A stretch of 6,071 nt of DNA from NCBI GenBank assembly GCA_028875085.1, contig JAPPFU010000129.1, positions 1 through 6,071 of the forward strand, read 5' to 3'. A model generated the notes under the pieces. The model was not told the origin of the DNA. It was given only the letters and a program-made list of their open reading frames with translations, and did not search any database. The first letter of the stretch is position 1, and each line of letters starts with the position of its first letter. The translations under genes and the position numbers were made by a program. Below are positions 1 through 4,642 of this stretch, in pieces. Source of the DNA: Chloroflexota bacterium. Lineage in GTDB: Bacteria > Chloroflexota > Dehalococcoidia > Lucifugimonadales > Australimonadaceae.

Positions 1-548
1 TCCTCGTAAGTTACGCCGGTGCGCTCCTGCTGCTCGGCGCGCTCGACGCTCTCGCCGCGCACCTTGAGGTCGGTGGCGGCGGTAACCACCACGGCGCCCT
101 TGGGGCGCGTCTCCGTTACGCTGAACTCGCGGTAGACGCCGCCCAGGAACGCCGCGCGCACCTTGTCGCCCGGCTGCACCGCCATCCCCAGCAACACGTT
201 GGCGACGTGGCGGCGCTCCGATTCGCCAGGCTCCCGCTGCGGCGCGGCCAACGGCGCGAGCACCACGGCGCGCGCGTCGGGCGCGGTCAAGCGCTCCACC
301 TCCACCCATTCGTCGATGGCGGCGTCGGCGTTCTCGCGGACGATGCCGTCCATCCGCACGAGCGCCTTGCCGCGTTGCTCGGCGTAGGCGGGGAGCGCCT
401 TGGCGACGGCGGCGCGCTTGCCACTGACGCGCACCACGTCGCCCGACTGCAAGCCGAGGCGGGGCATATCGGCGCGGTCGACGCGGACGACGCCGCGCCC
501 CACGTCGCGCGCCTCCGCCTCCGCCACCTTCAACCTGATGCTCGCCAT
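1..548 (-). CDS. CDC48/VCP-type AAA ATPase, N-terminal part (3' end off the window)
   Basis: The visible 182 residues are the substrate- and adaptor-binding N domain of a CDC48/p97/VAT-like AAA+ unfoldase, a cytoplasmic ATP-driven machine that extracts and unfolds proteins. Residues about 3-85 form the CDC48 N-terminal double-psi barrel, with the signatures VGRGVVRVD, LGLQSGDVVRVSGKR, ALVRMDGIVRENA and IDEWVEVERL. Residues about 105-172 match CDC48 domain 2. The last visible residues, ERTGVTYE, are the linker that leads into the first ATPase domain (normally continuing into a DIGGL-like segment), so the Walker motifs lie beyond the left edge. I chose the ATG at 548 because the family homology begins directly after it; the Shine-Dalgarno is weak. 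Two-ring CDC48 proteins are typical of archaea and eukaryotes but also occur in some bacteria. The N domain is certain; the number of ATPase domains cannot be seen. Confidence 0.92.
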   Translation of the reverse strand, partial: MASIRLKVAEAEARDVGRGVVRVDRADMPRLGLQSGDVVRVSGKRAAVAKALPAYAEQRGKALVRMDGIVRENADAAIDEWVEVERLTAPDARAVVLAPLAAPQREPGESERRHVANVLLGMAVQPGDKVRAAFLGGVYREFSVTETRPKGAVVVTAATDLKVRGESVERAEQQERTGVTYE

Positions 549-593
549 CGCCTGCCGCCTACTCCCCCATCATTCCCGCCCTGCGTGTGCGTG

Positions 594-622
594 GTAGGGA
601 CAGGTTTGAAACCTGTCCCTAC
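594..622. repeat. Perfect 29-bp palindrome, probable dispersed intergenic repeat
   Basis: Two perfect 14-bp arms, GTAGGGACAGGTTT and its reverse complement, flank a single central G at 608. As RNA this gives about 13 base pairs closed by a 3-nt loop on either strand. It lies in the 111-bp gap between the orphan gene and the CDC48-like gene. No U-tract follows on either strand, so it is not a standard intrinsic terminator. There are no flanking target-site duplications or transposase remnants. As I recall, repeats of this type are common between genes in Chloroflexota and other environmental bacteria and give spurious peptides such as GTGLKPVPT, which one plus-strand frame here encodes. A second copy is not present in the window. 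Confidence 0.85.
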
Positions 623-632
623 GAAGAGGGAG

Positions 633-651
633 GGAGTGCGCCGGACACTCC
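633..651 (-). terminator. Weak hairpin after the orphan gene, possible terminator
   Basis: On the minus strand, 8 nt after the orphan gene's TAG stop, GGAGTG and CACTCC form a 6-bp stem around a 7-nt loop. The stem is followed by the pyrimidine run CTCCCTCTTCG instead of a clean U-tract. The position just after a stop codon fits a terminator or an RNA 3' end. The missing U-run makes it weak, and the stronger palindrome at 594-622 lies just beyond it and might act instead. Confidence 0.3.
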
Positions 652-659
652 ACGCGCCC

Positions 660-956
660 CTAGCACCCCTGCGTCGACCAGTCCTCGGTGACGACCTCCT
701 CGGCGGGGCGCAGCCACACGCGGTTGAGCGCCATGTGCGCCTTGGCCGTGTCGCTCTCCATCTCCCAGTCGAGCGCCATGGCGAGGTAGCCGAGGTTGGA
801 CTGCACGAGGCGCATCGTGTCGATGGCGCGGCGCTCGCCTCGGTGCTTGCGGCACCATTTGAGCGTGTCGATGGCGTCGTCCAGGCCCTTGCGGATCTGG
901 CTCTCCAGTTCCTTGTGCAGCTCTTCGCTGGTGGGGGCGACGTTCGTCCAGGTCAT
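660..956 (-). CDS. Hypothetical 98-residue soluble protein
   Basis: I do not recognise this protein. The sequence is mostly amphipathic helix, with charged residues spaced through segments such as ELHKELESQIRKGLDDAIDTLKWCRKH and RAIDTMRLVQSNLGYLAMALDWEME. There is no signal peptide or membrane segment. Cysteines are at 35 and 98 (the last residue). A small helical-bundle protein is likely, perhaps a partner protein. The ATG at 956 is preceded by a good Shine-Dalgarno (GGAGAGGG, about 3 nt before the start), and the stop is TAG at 660-662. It starts 61 bp after the alcohol dehydrogenase stop and lies upstream of the CDC48-like gene, from which the palindrome separates it. The 619-987 frame on the same strand was rejected because its product is an arginine/proline-rich shadow. 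That the gene is real is likely from amino-acid composition and ribosome site; its function is unknown. Confidence 0.75.
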   Translation of the reverse strand: MTWTNVAPTSEELHKELESQIRKGLDDAIDTLKWCRKHRGERRAIDTMRLVQSNLGYLAMALDWEMESDTAKAHMALNRVWLRPAEEVVTEDWSTQGC

Positions 957-1017
957 AGGCCCTCTCCGTGGTGGCGGACGGCGCCATTGTACTACGGAGG
1001 CGGACGGACGGGCGCGG

Positions 1018-2109
1018 CTAGTTGGGCGTGATGACGCCGCGCCCGACGGCGCCGCGCGCCAGCTCGTCGTAGGCCTCGTTAATCTCGTCGAGGCGGTAGC
1101 GCCGCGTGATGAGGCCGCCCACGTCGATCTTTCCCGCGTTGGTCAGCGCCACCATGCGGTGCATGTCGGCGGCGGGAACGGCGGAGCCGTAGTAGCTGCC
1201 CTTGATCGTCTTCTCTTGACGGACTATCTGCACGGCGTCGATGCCGAACTGCTCGCCCACCGGGGCAAGGCCGACGATGACGACCGTGCCCCGCTTGCGA
1301 GCGGCGTCGAACGCCGCCGTCGCCGTCTCCGCCGAGCCGAACGCCTCGAAGGAGAAGTCCGCGCCGCCTTCCGTCAGTTCGCGCACGCGCTTCACCGGGT
1401 CGGCGTCGCGCGGATTCAGCGTGTGCGTCGCGCCGAAGCGCCCCGCGAACTCCAGCGCCGCGTCGTTCACGTCCACCGCGATGATCTTGTCCGCGCCCGA
1501 CAGCCGCGCGCCCTGCACGATGTTCAGCCCCACGCCACCGACGCCGAACACCGCCACGGCCGCGCCGGGGCGCACCTCGGCGGAGAAGAGCGCCGCGCCA
1601 ACGCCGGTCGTTACGCTGCACCCGATGAGCGCCGCCTGCTCCAACGGAAAGTCCTCGGCGATGGGGATGCAGCCCGTCTCGGGGACGACCGCTTGCTCGG
1701 CAAAGCACGCGACCTTGCCCATGTGCGCGAGGTCCTCGCCGCCCGCGTGCAGGCGCACCGTGCGGTCGAACAGCGTCCCCGCTGTCGCCATGTGCAGGTC
1801 GCACAGGTTCGCGTGTCCGCTCAGGCAGGAGGGGCACTGGCCGCAGTGCGGCGCGAACGAGAGGATGACGTGGTCGCCGGGTTTGACGCGGCTGACGCGC
1901 GCGCCCACCTCCTCGACCACGGCGGAGCCTTCGTGTCCAAGCACGGCGGGCGTGCGGATGACTGCCGCGCCGTGCATGAAGTGCAGGTCGCTGCGGCACA
2001 CGCCGGCGGCGGCGACGCGCACGCGCACCTCGTGCTCCTTAGGCGGGTCAAGCTCCACCTCCTCGATGGAGAGGGGCTTGTTGACCTCGCGCAGAACCGC
2101 CGCCTTCAT
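1018..2109 (-). CDS. Zinc-dependent alcohol dehydrogenase (MDR superfamily, class III/NDMA-dependent-like)
   Basis: A medium-chain NAD(P)-dependent dehydrogenase that interconverts an alcohol and an aldehyde in the cytoplasm. Numbered from the chosen ATG (363 residues), the catalytic zinc ligands are Cys38 (GVCRSD), His59 with Glu60 (LGHEG) and Cys164 (IGCSVTTG). The structural zinc site is complete: Cys89, Cys92, Cys95 and Cys103 (CGQCPSCLSGHANLC). The Rossmann motif GVGGVG is at 189-194, and Asp213 at the end of the next strand favours NAD over NADP. The opening MKAAVLREVNKPL and overall pattern resemble the class III/NDMA-dependent alcohol dehydrogenase branch, which includes formaldehyde-thiol adduct dehydrogenases, but the substrate cannot be read from sequence. 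A GTG at 2115 is in frame but overlaps the Shine-Dalgarno; the ATG at 2109 sits 5 nt after GGGAGG. The stop is TAG. All key residues are present, so the enzyme should be active. Confidence 0.95.
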   Translation of the reverse strand: MKAAVLREVNKPLSIEEVELDPPKEHEVRVRVAAAGVCRSDLHFMHGAAVIRTPAVLGHEGSAVVEEVGARVSRVKPGDHVILSFAPHCGQCPSCLSGHANLCDLHMATAGTLFDRTVRLHAGGEDLAHMGKVACFAEQAVVPETGCIPIAEDFPLEQAALIGCSVTTGVGAALFSAEVRPGAAVAVFGVGGVGLNIVQGARLSGADKIIAVDVNDAALEFAGRFGATHTLNPRDADPVKRVRELTEGGADFSFEAFGSAETATAAFDAARKRGTVVIVGLAPVGEQFGIDAVQIVRQEKTIKGSYYGSAVPAADMHRMVALTNAGKIDVGGLITRRYRLDEINEAYDELARGAVGRGVITPN

Positions 2110-2114
2110 ATCCA

Positions 2115-2120
2115 CCTCCC
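2115..2120 (-). promoter_or_regulatory. Ribosome binding site that fixes the alcohol dehydrogenase start
   Basis: GGGAGG on the minus strand ends 5 nt before the ATG at 2109. The alternative in-frame GTG (2113-2115) shares its first G with this site, so it could not be initiated from it. Confidence 0.7.
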
Positions 2121-2181
2121 GAATGGCGTGCCCGGCCCGGTTGGGTTAGCGCGGCGCACAGGGCACAAGCCGCTGGCGGAC

Positions 2182-2586
2182 TTACGCCTTCGCTTTGGGC
2201 CGCAGCCAGAACATAACGGCGACCGTCAGTCCCACCGCGACCATCGACAGGCCGGTCAGCCAGTGGAGTTCGTAGACCATCGCCGCCATCGCAACCGCTC
2301 CGCCCAGGGTTACGACCAGCACCACGCCCATACCTTCGAGCGGCGCCCTGAGGACGAAGCGCGCGCGGAACGCGGCGCGGCGGCGCTCCTCCTCCTCCAG
2401 CGCCTCCGGCGAGCCGTATACAGGCTGCGAGTCGTCCACCCCGGGCCTGCCCCAGAACATCACCGCGACGGCCAGGCCCACCAGCGCCATCACAACGCCC
2501 GACGCCAACGCCGCCTCGTAGACCATGGCGGCGGTCAGCGCCGCGCCCGCAAGGACGATCAGCGTAACGGCGGTGAGTTCGCGCAT
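2182..2586 (-). CDS. Small four-helix membrane protein with internal duplication
   Basis: A 134-residue integral membrane protein that I cannot assign to a named family. There are four hydrophobic segments: about residues 4-23, 27-45, 84-104 and 108-127. A charged cytoplasm-like linker (residues about 46-80, with EALEEEERRRAAFRARF) separates the second and third. The two helix pairs are copies of each other: residues 19-49 and 101-131 align without gaps, with 19 of 31 identical, including AAMVYE, VGL, VAVMFW and RP. This is a tandem duplication of a two-helix unit. The second of two adjacent ATGs (2586) is 4 nt after AGGAGA and is preferred; the reading frame is open further upstream to 2736 but lacks membrane-protein character there. 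It lies between hicB and the alcohol dehydrogenase, and the stop is TAA. Transport, scaffold or stress roles are all possible; none is supported directly. Confidence 0.85.
   Translation of the reverse strand: MRELTAVTLIVLAGAALTAAMVYEAALASGVVMALVGLAVAVMFWGRPGVDDSQPVYGSPEALEEEERRRAAFRARFVLRAPLEGMGVVLVVTLGGAVAMAAMVYELHWLTGLSMVAVGLTVAVMFWLRPKAKA
2194..2286 (-). repeat. Second copy of the intragenic two-helix repeat
   Basis: Encodes residues 101-131 of the membrane protein (AAMVYELHWL…VAVMFWLRPK). It matches 2440-2532 at an exact offset of 246 bp (82 codons), and similarity is visible in the DNA too (for example the shared plus-strand run tcgtagaccat). Confidence 0.75.
2440..2532 (-). repeat. First copy of the intragenic two-helix repeat
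   Basis: Encodes residues 19-49 of the membrane protein (AAMVYEAALA…VAVMFWGRPG). It pairs with 2194-2286; 19 of 31 encoded residues are identical without gaps. Confidence 0.75.
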
Positions 2587-2702
2587 CATGTCTCCTAGCG
2601 CCGGACTGCGCGCATCATAGCCTATCGCGTTGGCCACGCGCCCCATCCGTTCACCCTGGGGAAACTTGAAGGGCGCATCGCCTGCATTGCCGACTGACGC
2701 AA

Positions 2703-3131
2703 TCAGGCGGCGGTTATCTCCACGGCAAGGCTGCATCCGACGGCTTTGAGCGCCCTTTGCACCTGGCTCACGTGCGAGCGATGGTCGGGGTTTGTCAGTT
2801 TGCGGACAGCGGCCTCGCTGACGCCGAGCTTCGCGGCGAGCTCCACTTTGGTGATGCGCTGCGCCTTCATTGCCGTGTAGAGCGCAAGCTTGGCGGCGGC
2901 GACGGGCGGCACGGCCACGAGCGCCTGGCCGCCGGACGCCTCGCTGGGAGCGGGGATGTCCCGCTTCGCGTGGGCGTAGCCGGCCAAGGCGGCGGCGAGC
3001 GCGTCCTCCGCCAGCGCCAAAGTCTCGGCGCGGTCGCTCCCGCCGGTGATGGCCTCCGGCACGTCGGGGAAGGCGGCGACGAAGCCTCCCGCCTCATCGG
3101 GAGTCAACTGGCAGGGGTAGGCGTAGAGCAT
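2703..3131 (-). CDS. hicB: HicB-family antitoxin with C-terminal helix-turn-helix
   Basis: Antitoxin of a type II HicAB module: it binds and neutralises the HicA mRNA-cleaving toxin and represses its own operon. Residues about 1-62 form the HicB partial RNase H-like fold, with the family pattern YPCQLTPDEAGGFVAAFPDVPEAITGG followed by the AEDALAAALAGYAHAKRDIPAPS helix. A linker leads to an XRE/lambda-repressor-like helix-turn-helix at about 83-132 (KVELAAKLGVSEAAVRKL), the DNA-binding part. At 142 residues it is the usual size for helix-turn-helix HicB proteins. The ATG at 3131 is preceded by AGGGAG 9 nt upstream, inside the end of hicA. Only 3 nt separate the hicA stop from this start, so translation is probably coupled. 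The likely operator is the inverted repeat at 3352-3369. The stop is TGA, which matters for the UGA argument in the selenoprotein gene. Confidence 0.93.
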   Translation of the reverse strand: MLYAYPCQLTPDEAGGFVAAFPDVPEAITGGSDRAETLALAEDALAAALAGYAHAKRDIPAPSEASGGQALVAVPPVAAAKLALYTAMKAQRITKVELAAKLGVSEAAVRKLTNPDHRSHVSQVQRALKAVGCSLAVEITAA

Positions 3132-3134
3132 TGG

Positions 3135-3341
3135 TCAGAACTCCCTAGGGTCGATGTTCAACTGACGGAGCATCGCGGCCAGGAGGCCTTTGGACAGCTC
3201 ACCCCGCTTCATCGTAGTGAACCGCGCGCCGACATAGAGCCTGCCGTGGCTGCCTTTGCCCTGGGCGGGGTCGAAGCGGAAGACTTGTCCTGTCCTGCGG
3301 GCATAGCCCCTCGCTCGCGTGAAGAACTCGCGGCTGGTCAC
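3135..3341 (-). CDS. hicA: HicA-family mRNA interferase toxin
   Basis: Toxin of the HicAB module: a small double-stranded-RNA-binding-like ribonuclease that cleaves translated mRNA and arrests growth unless bound by HicB. At 68 residues it has the usual HicA length. The catalytic histidine is present as His32 in GKGSHGRLYVG, and the C-terminal helix ELSKGLLAAMLRQLNIDPREF is typical, so the toxin looks intact. The only usable in-frame start is GTG at 3341: going upstream, a TAA is met before any other start codon. No Shine-Dalgarno lies at normal distance from that GTG. The predicted transcription start falls on it, and a three-codon frame (ATG at 3349, TGA at 3338-3340) overlaps it, so initiation is unusual. 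The toxin-first order and 3-nt gap to hicB are classical for this family. The stop is TGA. Confidence 0.92.
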   Translation of the reverse strand: MTSREFFTRARGYARRTGQVFRFDPAQGKGSHGRLYVGARFTTMKRGELSKGLLAAMLRQLNIDPREF

Positions 3342-3347
3342 GCATTC

Positions 3348-3377
3348 ATTATCGCACCTTTAGGTGCGAATTAGCAA
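3348..3377 (-). promoter_or_regulatory. Predicted promoter of hicAB
   Basis: On the minus strand, TTGCTA (3377-3372, four of six consensus positions) and GATAAT (3353-3348, five of six) are separated by 18 nt. The predicted +1 is at about 3341, which is the first base of the hicA GTG. The AT-rich patch stands out from the GC-rich surroundings. It lies in the 73-bp gap after the selenoprotein gene, so hicAB probably has its own promoter instead of depending on read-through. Confidence 0.6.
3352..3369. promoter_or_regulatory. Inverted-repeat operator candidate for HicB
   Basis: TCGCACCT and AGGTGCGA form perfect 8-bp arms around a 2-nt spacer (TT on the plus strand). The repeat occupies exactly the spacer between the predicted -35 and -10 of hicAB, so a bound dimer would block RNA polymerase. 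HicB proteins with a helix-turn-helix are known to autoregulate through inverted repeats in their promoters; binding here is inferred. Confidence 0.65.
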
Positions 3378-3414
3378 AGGCATGAAACGAGGGGTTACCA
3401 AGGCCCTGCGTCCC

Positions 3415-4611
3415 TTACCGCGCCAGGCCGAACGCGATGGCGCGCTCGCCCGGGTCGTCCGATGCGTTCAGGCGCTCGGCTAGGGCGGCGACGAGGCGGC
3501 CCCCCGCCGTTCGTCCCCAGAACCAGCGATGGAGTTCGGCGCGATCGTCGCTGGGGCGCTGGGCCATGCGGGCCTCGTAGTAGAACGCCTTCAGGTCGTC
3601 CACCGCGTAGCGGATGAACTGCGCGGCGGGCATTTCGCTTGGCCGCTCCTCCATGTCCGCCGCCTCGTCGCCGCGCTCGCAGGCCTGGAGGAATCGAACC
3701 AGTGCGCGGAGCCGGCGCGCGGGCACGCGGCTGAGCCCCACCGCCGTCCTGCCGCCGTTGTCCTCCAACCACCGTTCGTAGTAGGGACGGAGGCGCGCCG
3801 GTTCGTCCGCCGCGTCGGCGTCCGCCGGCGCCTCCCGCTCCACGTGCGATGCCTGGAGCAGTTCGACCGAACCCGTCTCCTCCTCTGGCCACGCCGCCAG
3901 CACGGGCGTCTCGGCGATGGGGAGCAGCGCGAGCGCCTGGCGCAGCACACGGCGCTGGAGGTCGGCGTCGTTGGGGCGCCCGAACGCCATGCCGAACGGG
4001 AAGGGGACGGCCAACGCGCGGGGCGGCTTGACGCGCTCCGCGTGCTCCCGCACCAACGCGATATTCACCGTCGGCAGCCCCGCCTCCTCCAACCTGCGCG
4101 CGATCACACACCCCGTGTGCGTGCAGAGCGGTCAGGTAGGCGTCAGCAGCACTGCATCCACGCCGTCGTCGAGCAGGCGCCGCGCAACCTCCGGCGCCGA
4201 TTCGTCCGCCGTGCGGCGCGGGTCGCGCTGCGCGCCGAGGAAGGAGTAGACGCGCGGCGCGAGCGCCCCTACCTCGCCGACGGCGACCAGTTCGCGCACG
4301 CGCTCGAGCGGCAGCGTAACGTTCAGGTCGCGGTAGACGCCGGTGCGGTCAAACCCGATGCTCGTGTGGCTCTGCACTATCTCGGCGGGCGGCGTGTCGG
4401 ACGGGATGACGCGGTAGGTGTGGTCGGGCGGCGCCCCGTGGCGGAAGGGCGCATCGTCCCGCAGGTGCAGCCCTGCTGTGGTTACGACGGCGAGCGTTGC
4501 CTGGGAGAGCGGCTTGCGCAGGGGAGCGGAAGGCGCGTCGTCGTGCTCCAACGCCGGGTAGTTCAACAGTGTCGAGCGCTCAACTTCGCTCAGGCGTTCG
4601 AGCAGGGGCAT
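3415..4611 (-). CDS. GrdB/PrdB-family selenoprotein, read through an in-frame UGA (Sec160)
   Basis: A 398-residue protein related to the selenoprotein B subunits of glycine/sarcosine/betaine and D-proline reductases. Residues 1-159 have the family's N-terminal pattern: PLRKPLSQATLAVVTTAGLH, YRVIPSD, VTLPLERVRELVAVGEVGALAPR and GVDAVLLTPT. Codon 160 is TGA (4132-4134). The frame then continues as PLCTHTGCVIARRLEEAGLPTVNI and VKPPRALAVPFPFGMAFGRPND, also family-like, to a TAA at 3415. Sec160 and Cys163 form a UxxC redox motif, with Cys168 nearby. The ATG at 4611 has AGGAGA 5 nt upstream. A SECIS-like hairpin follows the UGA. The N-terminal half and Sec position resemble PrdB (about 240 residues, Sec near 150, from memory), but this protein carries a C-terminal extension (helical, with ending LHRWFWGRTAGGRLVAALAERL). 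Neighbouring grd or prd partner genes are not visible, so the substrate is unknown; a thiol- or selenol-based redox role is inferred. It is probably cotranscribed with the transketolase 31 nt upstream. Confidence 0.9.
4094..4126 (-). promoter_or_regulatory. Bacterial SECIS-like hairpin just downstream of the UGA
   Basis: In the mRNA, CGCACAC (4121-4115) pairs with GUGUGUG (4111-4105), giving 7 bp with one G-U pair and a GGG tip. A lower stem CUGC/GCAG (4126-4123 with 4097-4094) can close it, with an asymmetric internal loop; an alternative fold pairs CUGCACGC with GCGCGCAG with one mismatch. The apical loop begins 17 nt after the UGA and starts with G. Both features fit what is known of bacterial SECIS elements, which bind SelB (a G among the first loop bases, roughly 16-37 nt after the UGA). 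The fold was made by hand. Confidence 0.65.
4132..4134 (-). other. Selenocysteine codon (UGA recoded to Sec160)
   Basis: In-frame TGA between LLTPT and PLCTHTGC of the selenoprotein gene. TGA serves as a normal stop in hicA and hicB a few hundred bases away, so the recoding is local. A conventional annotation would break the gene here into a 159-residue piece and a second piece starting at the GTG at 4107. Confidence 0.88.
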
Positions 4612-4642
4612 CCGATTCTCCTGGCCATTAGAGTAGGGGAGG

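Noticed and set aside
986..991. TACAAT on the minus strand as a -10 box for the orphan gene
   Set aside because: No acceptable -35 sequence lies 16-18 nt upstream, and the surrounding DNA is fully GC-rich; support is too weak to list.
207..1031. A 274-codon plus-strand open frame containing GTGLKPVPTK
   Set aside because: It overlaps the CDC48-like gene and the orphan gene on the other strand. The peptide comes from translating the palindrome, a known kind of artefact.
796..2598. A 600-codon plus-strand open frame
   Set aside because: It lies opposite the alcohol dehydrogenase and membrane protein genes, which have clear motifs. Its product is rich in R, H, A and D without any domain, which is typical of an antisense shadow in GC-rich DNA.
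2614..2619. TATGAT on the minus strand as a -10 box for the membrane protein gene
   Set aside because: It matches five of six consensus bases, but there is no -35 element or extended -10; a chance match is plausible.
2587..2736. An upstream start at 2736 for the membrane protein
   Set aside because: The extra 50 residues lack membrane or family character and would overlap hicB. The ATG at 2586 has a good ribosome site.
4132..4134. Genome-wide reassignment of TGA to an amino acid
   Set aside because: hicA and hicB both end at TGA at the expected protein lengths, and no other in-frame TGA interrupts a gene here.
3415..4611. Reading the split gene as a pseudogene with a nonsense mutation
   Set aside because: Only one stop occurs, at the position where the family carries Sec, in a UxxC context, followed by a SECIS-like hairpin. 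The rest of the gene shows no decay.
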